A DNA stretch of 64,000 bases from assembly GCA_913046825.1 (NCBI GenBank), contig CAJWTF010000002.1, forward strand, positions 20,354 through 84,353, read 5' to 3'. Shown in pieces: positions 18,653 through 27,270 of this stretch. The position numbers and the translations under genes were made by a program. The number at the start of each line of letters is the position of its first letter. Position 1 is the first letter of the stretch. This stretch comes from an uncultured Rickettsiales bacterium (GTDB taxonomy: Bacteria > Pseudomonadota > Alphaproteobacteria > UBA8366). The notes below the pieces were generated by a model. That model had not been told where the DNA came from. It saw nothing but the letters and a program-made list of their open reading frames with translations, and did not search any database.

Positions 18653-21007
18653 CTAAATCTTTCCAAGTGCCCTCAGAATTCGGTCCGGCGTGCAGGGCGT
18701 CTCCGAAATTCGCGCGTCGAAGGGCGAGAGGGCATCGTTGATGGCACCCAAAACCGCGCCCATTGCGCCCGCCGTTCCAGCCTCGCCCGCGCCCTTGGTT
18801 CCGAGTTCCGATGTCGCGGTCGGTGTTTCGATATGGTCGACCTCGATATCCGGCATCTCGGCGGCCATGGGAACGAGATAATCGGCGAAAGTACCATTCT
18901 GGAGTTGGCCTTGTGCACTATAGATACATTCCTCGAACAATACGCCGCCCAATCCTTGCACGACGCCACCTCGGATTTGTTCCTTCACCATCAACGGGTT
19001 CAGCAATCGTCCCGCATCATGCACCACCCAATGGCCCAATAGTTTTACGAAACCCGTCTCGGGATCGACTTCCAAATAGGATGCTTGAATGCCGTTGCCG
19101 GCGACAAAGAGTCGGTCCCGTGACGCGTAATGCTCCACCACGGCGAGTGCGGGCTGCATGTCTTTTGGAAAGGCGAAAGGTTTGAAATGCCCGGTATTGG
19201 CGATCTCCGCCAAACTCGTCCGAATTTGGCCGGATGTCGCGTCGACGATATTTCGCACCCGGATATCCAGTGCCGATGCGTCGCACTGCAGTAGGGTCGC
19301 CGCCAGATCGAGGATATTGCGCCTTAGTGCCCGTGCCGCACGCAGGGCAGTCTCACCTCCCAGCACGGCGCCGCGCGAGCCCCAAGAACCGCCACCATAG
19401 GGCGATAGTTCGCTGTCGCCGCTTTCCACCCGGACGTCATCGACCGGCACGCCAAGCACACTGGCGACGATTTGTTGGATGCCGGCATCGATGCCTTGCC
19501 CCTGGTCAGTGACGCCGGTCATGCAGCGTATCATCCCGGAGGGTTCGATCCGAACGAAGCAGCCTTCCTGGGCGCTGATGTGTTGTCCGCCACCGCCGTA
19601 ATATTCGGGGCCGATGGCGGTCAGTTCGACGAAGGTGGTGAGACCAATGCCACGATAGACACCTTTCTCGCGAAGACGGTTCTGCTCCGCCAGGAGAGCA
19701 GGGCGGTCCATCATTTCCAATATCCGCTCAAGGCAAGCATTGAAGGAGAGGTGCTCGAACTCAATGCCGCCGGGCGACGTTAGGGGAAAATCCTCGTCGC
19801 GTAGATAGTTCCGCCGCCGCAGTTCGATGGGATCGATGGCGAGACACACTGCCGCCTTGTCCAACAATCCCTCCGTCACCGCCGCGGCCAACGGATGGCC
19901 GACCGAGCGGATGTGTCCGATCAAATTCTTGTTCTGGTAGAGCATCCGCAGATGGGCGCGATAGTCAGTATGGCGGTAGGGCGCGCCACAGAGGCGGGAG
20001 ATTTGATTGCCCTCAGCGATGCTGGAGCGCGGATACTGCGAATAGGGCCCGACCAGAAACAGGTCGTCGACCTCCATCGCCGTGATTTGTCCCTCATCAT
20101 TCAACGCCATGCGAGCAGTGATCTCATGGTCGCGGCAATGAATATCAGAGAGGAAGGATTCGAGGCGGTCGGCGACGAACTTCACTGGCCTCCCTAACTT
20201 GCGGGAAAGAACACAGGCCGTGATCTCGTCGCCGTGCAGGTGATGTTTCAGTCCGAAGGCACCGCCGACATCGGGACAGACGACCCTCACCTTGTGCTCC
20301 GGAATGCCGAGTAACCTGGAAAACAGGTCTTGTTGTTGATGTGGCGTTTGATGGGACTGATGGACCAGCAGACTGTCCTCCGCGGGGTTGTAATCGGCGA
20401 GGATCGTGCGGGGCTCCAGTGAGACGCCGGTATGCCGGCCAAAGCGGAAGTGCTCTTCCACGACGAGATGTGCGGCGGCAAAGGCGGCTGATGCGTCACC
20501 GGCTTCGACTGTCGTCTCGAAGCCAATATTGCCGCCGAGTTCCGGATGAATGGCCGGACCGGAGAGCGCAGTCGCCGCATCCGCTACGGGCGGGAACTCT
20601 TCCCATTGCACTTCGATCAGCTCGACGGCGTCTTCCGCTTCGGCCCGTGTCTCGGCCACGACGGCGACAACCGGCTCTCCATGCCAGCAGACGCGGTTGA
20701 TCGCGAGGGGCGGTTGCTCGGCAGCGACGAGCCCGGGGAACAAGTCGTGGGTGCCGCGCCAACTCGCGCAATCGTCGCTAATTTCGGCGCCGGTTGCGAC
20801 CAACAGAACGCCCGGTGTGGAGGTCGCGGCGTCCCGGTCGATGGCAACAATTCGCGCATGGGCATAAGGGCTCCGCAGATAGGCGACATGGGCAATCCGC
20901 GCGGCGGAAATATCATCGGTGTATTTTCCACGCCCGGCCAAAAGACGCGGTGCGCGCGGGCTCCGCACGTCTTCGCCGATCGGGGCGCGGAAGGGTGCTT
21001 CAGTCAT
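18653..21007 (-). CDS. Molybdenum hydroxylase large subunit (xanthine dehydrogenase / CoxL family)
   Basis: About 784-residue molybdopterin-binding subunit of the xanthine oxidase family. The N-terminal domain is visible (RLLAGRGKYTDDI, AYLRSPYAHARI), as are VVCPDVGGAFGLK and late GTKGAGEAGTAGAMGAV with the catalytic Glu. The loop that in CO dehydrogenases reads AYxCSFR (form I) or AYRGAGR (form II) is here IGHIRSVGHP, so it is not a classical CO dehydrogenase. Start at ATG 21007 (MTEAPFRAPIGE) is chosen by family and overlaps the small-subunit stop. It is intact, but the partner FAD subunit gene is broken, so the complex may be unable to pass on electrons. Confidence 0.88.
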   Translation of the reverse strand: MTEAPFRAPIGEDVRSPRAPRLLAGRGKYTDDISAARIAHVAYLRSPYAHARIVAIDRDAATSTPGVLLVATGAEISDDCASWRGTHDLFPGLVAAEQPPLAINRVCWHGEPVVAVVAETRAEAEDAVELIEVQWEEFPPVADAATALSGPAIHPELGGNIGFETTVEAGDASAAFAAAHLVVEEHFRFGRHTGVSLEPRTILADYNPAEDSLLVHQSHQTPHQQQDLFSRLLGIPEHKVRVVCPDVGGAFGLKHHLHGDEITACVLSRKLGRPVKFVADRLESFLSDIHCRDHEITARMALNDEGQITAMEVDDLFLVGPYSQYPRSSIAEGNQISRLCGAPYRHTDYRAHLRMLYQNKNLIGHIRSVGHPLAAAVTEGLLDKAAVCLAIDPIELRRRNYLRDEDFPLTSPGGIEFEHLSFNACLERILEMMDRPALLAEQNRLREKGVYRGIGLTTFVELTAIGPEYYGGGGQHISAQEGCFVRIEPSGMIRCMTGVTDQGQGIDAGIQQIVASVLGVPVDDVRVESGDSELSPYGGGSWGSRGAVLGGETALRAARALRRNILDLAATLLQCDASALDIRVRNIVDATSGQIRTSLAEIANTGHFKPFAFPKDMQPALAVVEHYASRDRLFVAGNGIQASYLEVDPETGFVKLLGHWVVHDAGRLLNPLMVKEQIRGGVVQGLGGVLFEECIYSAQGQLQNGTFADYLVPMAAEMPDIEVDHIETPTATSELGTKGAGEAGTAGAMGAVLGAINDALSPFDARISETPCTPDRILRALGKI

Positions 21008-21482
21008 CGTTTCCCACCGATTTCGTGACTGTCTCGATGGCATCGACGATGGCTTGATATCCGGTACACCGGCAGAGGTTTCCCGAGATTGCCCCGCGGA
21101 TGGTCTTGCGGTCCGGGGATGGGTCTCGCGCCAACAATGCCGCCGCAGTCAGTAGCATGCCCGGCGTGCAGAAGCCGCATTGCAGTGCGGCGCGGTCATG
21201 GAAGGCATCCTGGAGCGATTTGATTCGGCCGTTCTCGCTCGCACCTTCGATGGTCTCGACAACAGCACGGTCCGCTTGTACCCCGAACATCAGGCAACCG
21301 CGCACAACGTCCCCGTCGACGACGACGGAACAGGCTCCGCACGCGCCGTGTTCGCAACCGACATGCGACCCAGTCAGGCCCAATTCGTGGCGTAAAAAGT
21401 CGACCAGATTGAGTCTTACCGGTACACGGCGGGTCACTGGCATTCCATTGACGGTCAGCGTGATGTCGAGCGCGTCATCCAT
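21000..21482 (-). CDS. Molybdenum hydroxylase 2Fe-2S small subunit (CoxS-like)
   Basis: 160-residue iron-sulfur subunit. The plant-type ferredoxin cluster ligands are visible in CEHGACGACSVVVDG with a later Cys in RGCLMF. The second cluster is in CGFCTPGML and CRCTGYQ. It transfers electrons from the molybdenum site to the FAD subunit. Start ATG at 21482 is chosen from the family N-terminus (DITLTVNGMPVTRR). It overlaps the end of the FAD-subunit frame by 8 bp and the start of the large subunit by 8 bp, so translational coupling is likely. It is apparently intact. Confidence 0.9.
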   Translation of the reverse strand: MDDALDITLTVNGMPVTRRVPVRLNLVDFLRHELGLTGSHVGCEHGACGACSVVVDGDVVRGCLMFGVQADRAVVETIEGASENGRIKSLQDAFHDRAALQCGFCTPGMLLTAAALLARDPSPDRKTIRGAISGNLCRCTGYQAIVDAIETVTKSVGNDD

Positions 21483-22211
21483 CGATTGTGCCCTTCGGTA
21501 GCCAAGTATCGACCGCGCGCCGTAACAGCACATGGGAAAACTGCCGCCTGGCGGCGCTGCTGGTTTGCGGGTCGTTGATGGGATCGAGATCTACTTCAAG
21601 CGCCGCCTCCGCTGCCGCAGCATCGCCCTTCTCAAGCGCTGCCTCGGTTGCCTTGGCACGGAGGGGGCGGTCTTCGACGCCGAAGAATACCAATCGGATA
21701 TCTGATAAGCGGCTTCCAATTATGCTCGCCCGCGCGGCCAGTCCGGCCAACGCGTAATCGCCACGCCGTCGCGACAACTCCTCGAAGAACGAAACAGTCT
21801 CTTTCTTGATCGGGATGTGGACAGCGACTAAGGCCTCGGTGACCGTGCATGCTGTCTCATAGGCGCCGAGAAAGAAGTCGGTGGCGGATTGCGGATGGCG
21901 TCGTGGGCGACATGCGGCATCGCGTTGGCGATCAATGGAGCATGCCGGCGCACGTCTGGGGAATTCAGCACATCGACATGCCGTGCCAGTGTGCCGATCA
22001 CCAATCTATCGTCCTCGACGCGAATGCCCGATAGTTCGTTCAGCCGATTGATATCCAGCAGAACGTCCGGGCGGGCCATGCGCAGGTTCATCAACGGGAC
22101 CAAGCTTTGGCCACCTGCCAGTATGCTGGCCGCTTCGCCATGCACCGCCAGAGCCCTCAACAACTCATCGAGGGTTTCTATTCGCCGGTACTGAAACGTG
22201 GGCGCTTTCAT
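21475..22211 (-). pseudogene. Molybdenum hydroxylase FAD subunit (CoxM-like) with internal deletion and frameshift
   Basis: From ATG at 22211 the first frame encodes the N-terminal FAD domain: FQYRRIETLDELLRAL, ASILAGGQSLVPLMNLR and HVAHDAIRN. There it jumps near 21880-21890 to a second frame, which reads DFFLGAYETACTVTEALVAVHIP and runs to the normal C-terminus, ending TGA at 21475-21477. The family has roughly 40 residues between IRN and DFF, including the second FAD/pyrophosphate motif (RGTxGGSLAxADP). These are missing, so the lesion is an out-of-frame internal deletion rather than a simple base slip. The protein is almost certainly inactive. Confidence 0.85.
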
Positions 22212-22218
22212 GGATCGA

Positions 22219-22995
22219 CTAGCGCGCGGTCCAGCCGCCATCGACCAACAGGCTGGTGCCGGTGATCATCGCTGAAGCGGGCGAGCATAAGAACACGACG
22301 GCGCCGGTGATATCGCGCATCTGCGCCAGATGCCCCATCGGGATGCAGGACATTATGAAATTGCGAAATTGCGGGTCGGCCAGCGCCGGGCCGGTCATCG
22401 GCGTCTCCACCCACGTGGGGGCAACTGCATTGACCCGGATACCGGTTGTCGCCAGTTCCGTCGCCATGGCCTTGTTCATGCCCTCGACTGCGTGTTTGGT
22501 CATTGAATAGACGCTGCGATCGATCAGCGAGACATGTCCCAATTGCGATGAGATATGCACGATGGCGCCGCCCCGGGTTTTACGGTCGTCGTCCTTGAGC
22601 ATGCGGCGCGCGGCGGCTTGCGCCACCAGAAAGGCCGCCTTCACGTTCAGGGTCAGCAACGTGTCGAGGCTTTGTTCCTGCACGTCCAAAAAAGACTCTG
22701 GAATGTTCGTACCCGCGTTGTTGACCAGGATGTCGAGTTTGGGAAGGTTACTGATGGCGGCTTGCATGTCGCCGGTCTTGATAACGTCGCAAACGATGGC
22801 AGACGCGTCGCGACCAAGGGCTCTAATCTCTCCCGTGATACTTTCGAGTTCTTCCGCCGACCGGCTCAGGGCGACGATATCCGCTCCCGCTTCCGCCAAC
22901 CCCAACGCTAGCGTGCGCCCGATACCGCGCCCGGCACCGGTCACCAGGGCGGTGCTGCCATCAAGATTGAAACTCGGCAATGCGGACTCGCTCAC
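22219..22995 (-). CDS. SDR-family oxidoreductase
   Basis: 258-residue short-chain dehydrogenase. The cofactor loop TGAGRGIGR, the NNAG motif (LVNNAGTN) and the catalytic Ser/Tyr-x-x-x-Lys (HISSQLGHVSLIDRSVYSMTK) are all present. It ends with the usual SLLVDGGWT. The GTG at 22993-22995 is favoured because GGGAGAGAGC lies just upstream; an in-frame ATG at 23010 is the alternative. It is the first gene of an operon with the CoxM-, CoxS- and CoxL-like genes and the amidohydrolase, with gaps of a few bases. Substrate unknown. Intact. Confidence 0.88.
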   Translation of the reverse strand: MSESALPSFNLDGSTALVTGAGRGIGRTLALGLAEAGADIVALSRSAEELESITGEIRALGRDASAIVCDVIKTGDMQAAISNLPKLDILVNNAGTNIPESFLDVQEQSLDTLLTLNVKAAFLVAQAAARRMLKDDDRKTRGGAIVHISSQLGHVSLIDRSVYSMTKHAVEGMNKAMATELATTGIRVNAVAPTWVETPMTGPALADPQFRNFIMSCIPMGHLAQMRDITGAVVFLCSPASAMITGTSLLVDGGWTAR

Positions 22996-23126
22996 GACGC
23001 TCTCTCCCATATTCTGCTGTGTAATAGCGATAGTAAGGTGAAGTTTGCGATTTACAGGCCGGAAATTCACGCCTGATGTTTAATCCGTGTGGCCAAGTCC
23101 GCCCGGTCTTTGTAAAGTCCGCGCCG

Positions 23127-24935
23127 ATGCCACCACCTATTCTCATTCTCCGCGATATTCAATTGACCTTCGGAGGACCGTCGCTGCTAGAGGGCGCGGC
23201 CTTTTCCGTCTCTGCAAGAGATCGGCTGTGCCTGGTCGGTCGGAACGGGTCGGGGAAATCGACGTTGCTAAAGATAGCGGCGGGTATAGTGACGCCCGAT
23301 GATGGTGAAGTTTTCCTACAGCCTGGAACGACGATCCGCTACCTACCGCAAGAGCCCGACCTGTCCGCGTACGCGACCGTTCTGTCTTATGTGGAGGAAG
23401 GGCTAGATCCTGGGGTGGACCATTATCGGGGCGCGTATTTGCTGGAGCAGCTTAAGGTCAACGAGAACGCCGATCCGAGCACATTGTCCGGCGGAGAAGC
23501 GCGGCGCGCGGCCTTGGCGCGCACTCTGGCCCCCGAGCCGGATATTTTGTTGCTGGATGAGCCGACGAACCATCTGGACTTGCCTGCCATCGAATGGCTG
23601 GAGAGCGAGCTCTCCGCCGCCCGATCCGCACAAATTCTCATCAGCCATGACCGGCGGTTTCTCGAGAACTTGTCGCGGGTCACCCTGTGGCTCGATCGGG
23701 GGCATACCAAGCGGCTCGACGCCGGTTTTGCGAAGTTCGAGGAATGGCGCGACCAAATTCTGGAAACTGAGGAGACCGAGCTCCATAAACTAGACCGCAA
23801 GATCGCCTCCGAGACGCAATGGCTGCGCAAGGGAGTGACAGCGCGGCGCAAGCGCAATCAAGGCCGTTTGCGGGCGCTGTTCGATTTGCGTGATAAGCGC
23901 CGCCAGCACCGGCGCGCCGACGGCAATGTCGCCATGGCAGCGAGCGATGCGACGGCTTCCGGCAAACGCGTGATTGAAGCGAAGAACATCTCTAAGTCGT
24001 TCGGCGAGAATGAAGTCATTAAAGATTTTTCGATCCGTATACAACGCGGAGACCGGGTTGGTTTCGTCGGCCCGAACGGTGCCGGGAAGACGACATTGGT
24101 GAATATGTTGATCGGCAATTTGGCATCGGATACCGGAGAGGTCCGGGAAGGCGCCAATGTAGAGATGCTGACCATCGACCAGCGCCGCGAAAGCCTCGAC
24201 CCCGGCACAACACTGCGCGACGCGTTGACCGGTGGCGGCGGAGACACAGTGATGGTCGGCGGGCAGCCGCGTCACGTTGTGGGCTATATGAAGGATTTTT
24301 TGTTCGCTCCGGAACAGCTGCGCACGCCCATCGAACGCCTGTCCGGCGGCGAGCGGGGCAGGTTGATGCTGGCACGGGCGCTAGCCAAGCCGTCCAATTT
24401 GTTGGTTTTGGACGAGCCGACCAACGATCTTGATCTGGAGACACTGGACCTGCTGCAGGAGTTACTGGCGGATTATGCCGGGACCTTGCTGCTAGTCAGC
24501 CACGACCGCGATTTCCTCGACCGTGTGGTCACGTCAACCGTGGCCTATGAAGGTGACGGTCGCTGGACCGAATATGCGGGCGGTTACTCGGATATGCTCG
24601 TTCAGCGAGGAGCGGATCTCGAGAGGTCGGACGCGGCGCCGAGCCTATCGAAAGCCGTTTTGCCGGAAAAGAAACCGGCGGTATCAGGTCCGAAGAAAAG
24701 ATTGTCTTTTAATCAAAAACGCGCGCTTGAGATTTTGCCTATCCGTATGGAAGAGCTGCAGAGCGCCATTTCCAATTTGGAAGCGACACTGTCCGATACC
24801 GGACTCTACGCCCGTGACCCAAAGAAATTCGAGAATGCCACCACAGATCTCACCGCCCGGCAATCCGAACTCGACGCCGCCGAGGAAGAGTGGCTGGAGC
24901 TGGAAGTGCTGCGCGAGGCGATCGAGGGCGGTTAG
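23127..24935 (+). CDS. uup: ABC-F family ATPase, Uup-like
   Basis: 602-residue protein with two ABC nucleotide-binding domains and no membrane segment. The first has Walker A VGRNGSGKST, signature TLSGGEARR and Walker B ILLLDEPTNHLD. The second has GPNGAGKTT, RLSGGERGRL and LLVLDEPTNDLD. A charged C-terminal region follows (PKKRLSFNQKR). ABC-F proteins act on ribosomes, and Uup is also linked to branched DNA structures. Start at ATG 23127 (MPPPILILRDIQLTFGG) fits the family; an in-frame ATG at 23076 would add 17 unlikely residues. It is divergent from the SDR operon. Confidence 0.92.
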   Translation: MPPPILILRDIQLTFGGPSLLEGAAFSVSARDRLCLVGRNGSGKSTLLKIAAGIVTPDDGEVFLQPGTTIRYLPQEPDLSAYATVLSYVEEGLDPGVDHYRGAYLLEQLKVNENADPSTLSGGEARRAALARTLAPEPDILLLDEPTNHLDLPAIEWLESELSAARSAQILISHDRRFLENLSRVTLWLDRGHTKRLDAGFAKFEEWRDQILETEETELHKLDRKIASETQWLRKGVTARRKRNQGRLRALFDLRDKRRQHRRADGNVAMAASDATASGKRVIEAKNISKSFGENEVIKDFSIRIQRGDRVGFVGPNGAGKTTLVNMLIGNLASDTGEVREGANVEMLTIDQRRESLDPGTTLRDALTGGGGDTVMVGGQPRHVVGYMKDFLFAPEQLRTPIERLSGGERGRLMLARALAKPSNLLVLDEPTNDLDLETLDLLQELLADYAGTLLLVSHDRDFLDRVVTSTVAYEGDGRWTEYAGGYSDMLVQRGADLERSDAAPSLSKAVLPEKKPAVSGPKKRLSFNQKRALEILPIRMEELQSAISNLEATLSDTGLYARDPKKFENATTDLTARQSELDAAEEEWLELEVLREAIEGG

Positions 24936-24951
24936 TTATTCCAGCCTTTAT

Positions 24952-25284
24952 TCAATCCACGATAAATAGCTTGGCACCCCCTTCGGTGCGGGAGCGGTGC
25001 GGCGAATCGCCGTTGTCGGAGACCTGGTAGCTCATGCCGGGTTTCAGCGTAAAAACGCGACCGTCTTTGAGTTCCGAATCCATCTCGCCTTCATAAACGA
25101 ACAGAATATGCCCTCGGTCACACCAATGATCCGCCAGATAACCGGCTGAGTATTCGACCCGTCGAACGCGCACGTCCTCGATGTTCAAGGTGCGCCAAAG
25201 CGCATAACCGGTATCGCCCTCGTAGCGTTCCTCCGGCACCGTATCCCAATCGGTCAACGTGAAGGGTAATGTCGGTATCTTCAT
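24952..25284 (-). CDS. Small cupin-fold protein (DHCW-motif-like)
   Basis: 110-residue single-domain cupin. The core reads EYSAGYLADHWCDRGHILFVYEGEM and later LKPGMSYQVSDNGDSPHRS with the second histidine motif. A family of small bacterial cupins carries a DHCW motif; here the order is D-H-W-C. Probably a metal-binding or small-molecule-binding protein; no reaction can be assigned. ATG at 25284 is preferred. It converges with the ABC-F gene and diverges from the CMD-family gene at 25367. Confidence 0.8.
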   Translation of the reverse strand: MKIPTLPFTLTDWDTVPEERYEGDTGYALWRTLNIEDVRVRRVEYSAGYLADHWCDRGHILFVYEGEMDSELKDGRVFTLKPGMSYQVSDNGDSPHRSRTEGGAKLFIVD

Positions 25285-25366
25285 CTCTCGCACCCCTTTT
25301 CTTGGCTGTCAGTTCCGCCACTTCATTCTGTGTGGCGCCATTGGAGAACAATATGGACCTGAAACC

Positions 25367-25954
25367 ATGACCGACGATTCGAATCCGTCCCGTATCCCCT
25401 TCCTCTCCGTGGAAGAGGCAGAACGCATCGGCAAAGAGCACGGCGTGCCGTCCTCAATGGCGCATCTCAATGTCTTCCGCGTGATGTCTCATCATCCGGA
25501 ATTGGCGGCCGCCGTCAGCAATTTACTGGCGACGCTATTGTACAAAGGGAATAAACTCGACGAACGGCTCCGTGAGTTGATCATCATGCGCCTCGCGTGG
25601 CGTACCGGCTCGGTCTACGAATGGACCCAGCATTGGCGCGTCGCCGAACGCTTGAAGATCGACGGCGAATCGGTGGTCGCGGTGCGCGATTGGCAGAACG
25701 CTGATTGCTTGAGCGCCGCCGACAAAGCCGTACTGGCGGCGACGGATGAGACCCTTAATGACGGACGTATCTCCGATGCGACTTGGGCCGCGTGTTGCGA
25801 GCACCTCTCGAGCGAGGCCGAACGCATTGAATTGGTCCTCGCGATCTCGAACTGGCGGCTGTTCTCCGAGATGTTCCAAAGCCTGCGCATCCCGTTGGAG
25901 GAAGGCGTGGACCACTGGCCGCCGGACGGGCTACCCTCGCCTGCAGCCGAATAA
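25367..25954 (+). CDS. Carboxymuconolactone decarboxylase (CMD) family protein
   Basis: 195-residue helical protein of the CMD / AhpD-like family, recognised from KLDERLRELIIMRLAWRTGSVYEWTQHWRVAERL, which matches the CMD core helix. The AhpD-type redox motif CxxC is absent: the equivalent segment reads YEWTQHW with one His and no Cys, so peroxidase activity like AhpD is unlikely. Paralogues with this form are common beside flavin monooxygenases and dehydrogenases. It is followed 24 bp later by an LLM flavin monooxygenase on the same strand, probably one transcript. Function unknown. Confidence 0.82.
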   Translation: MTDDSNPSRIPFLSVEEAERIGKEHGVPSSMAHLNVFRVMSHHPELAAAVSNLLATLLYKGNKLDERLRELIIMRLAWRTGSVYEWTQHWRVAERLKIDGESVVAVRDWQNADCLSAADKAVLAATDETLNDGRISDATWAACCEHLSSEAERIELVLAISNWRLFSEMFQSLRIPLEEGVDHWPPDGLPSPAAE

Positions 25955-25978
25955 CCCTGACATTTGGACACATATCCC

Positions 25979-27166
25979 ATGACCAGCTCCGCGCTTTCCT
26001 TGATGCCGAACGACACCATGAAATACGGTATCTTCCTCGCTCCGTTTCACGATCTGAAGGAAAACCCGACGCAGGCGATGCAGCGCGATATGTGGCTGCT
26101 CGAATATCTCGATGAGTTGGGATATGCCGAGGCCTGGATAGGTGAGCATCATTCGGGCGGCTTCGAGATTATCGCCTGCCCGGAAGTGTTTATCGCGGCG
26201 GCGGCGGAGCGGACCAAGAACATCAAGCTCGGCACCGGCGTGGTCTCCTTGCCGTATCACCATCCTTTCATGGTGGCAGGGCGGGCGACGCAGCTCGATC
26301 ACATGACGCGCGGGCGCTTCATGCTCGGCGTCGGCCCCGGTGCACTGGTCGGCGATGCCTATCGCATGGGAATTGATCCGGAAGCCCAGCGCCGCATGAT
26401 GAACGAATCCCTCGACGTGATCGTGAAACTGATGGACGGCGAAACCGTCTCCATGAAGTCAGACTGGTTCGAGGCGAAGGATGCGCATCTGCAAATCCCA
26501 CCTTTCACAACACCCCGCACCGAGATGGCGGTTGCCTGCGCGCGCTCGCCGTCGGGTGCACTCGCGGCGGGCAAGCATGGTCTCGGCATGCTCTCAATCG
26601 GCGGCACAAACGATGAAGCATTGCAGCATCATGCCAATAACTGGCGCATGTGCGAGGAAGCGGCGGCGGAGAACGGCAAGACCGTCAGCCGCGAGAATTG
26701 GCGCCTCGTCACCTTGATGCACATTGCCGAGACGCGGGAGGAAGCGCGCAAGAACGTGGAATACGGCATCGAGGAATTCGCCACCTATTTCAAGGATATC
26801 TCGACCTTCCCGATCGTCCCGCACGAGATCGACAACGCCTATGAATATCTGACGGAAAACCGGATTGCCGTGATCGGCACCCCGGACGACGCCATCGAGT
26901 ACATCGAAACCTTGCTTGAAGGTTCCGGCGGGTTCGGCAGCCTCATGCAGCTCGCTCATAACTGGGCCGACTGGGAAGCGACGAAGCGGAACTATGAGCT
27001 GATCGCACGCCACGTGATGCCGCACTTCCAGAAATCAAACCTCGACCGCACCCACAGCTACAATTACAGCCGCGACAACAAAGAGAAGTTCCAGGGTCAG
27101 GCGGCGCAAGCGGTGCAGAGCGAGATAGAACGCTATCAGGCAAAGAAAGGTGAAGCGGCGGAGTAG
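25979..27166 (+). CDS. LLM-class flavin-dependent monooxygenase (luciferase-like)
   Basis: About 395-residue bacterial luciferase-like oxidoreductase using reduced FMN. The N-terminal strand YGIFLAPFHDLKENPTQAM, EAWIGEHHSGGFEIIACPEVF, and LGTGVVSLPYHHPFMVAGRATQLDHMTRGR are characteristic of the limonene-monooxygenase-like group. The flavin reductase partner is not nearby. ATG at 25979 is chosen, with a further internal Met at 26018 possible. Likely co-transcribed with the CMD-family gene. Substrate unknown. Confidence 0.88.
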   Translation: MTSSALSLMPNDTMKYGIFLAPFHDLKENPTQAMQRDMWLLEYLDELGYAEAWIGEHHSGGFEIIACPEVFIAAAAERTKNIKLGTGVVSLPYHHPFMVAGRATQLDHMTRGRFMLGVGPGALVGDAYRMGIDPEAQRRMMNESLDVIVKLMDGETVSMKSDWFEAKDAHLQIPPFTTPRTEMAVACARSPSGALAAGKHGLGMLSIGGTNDEALQHHANNWRMCEEAAAENGKTVSRENWRLVTLMHIAETREEARKNVEYGIEEFATYFKDISTFPIVPHEIDNAYEYLTENRIAVIGTPDDAIEYIETLLEGSGGFGSLMQLAHNWADWEATKRNYELIARHVMPHFQKSNLDRTHSYNYSRDNKEKFQGQAAQAVQSEIERYQAKKGEAAE

Positions 27167-27270
27167 CGGTTTGAGCGAGCCTTCACTACCGGATCGTTAT
27201 TCCGGGTTCGCTTTGCGCTCCAGAAAGATGGAGGCCGAGTAGTTTTGTATCTGGATACCTAATCAACCAG

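Noticed and set aside
18653..22211. Aerobic CO dehydrogenase (CoxMSL) assignment
   Set aside because: The active-site loop is neither form I nor form II, and the FAD subunit gene is broken.
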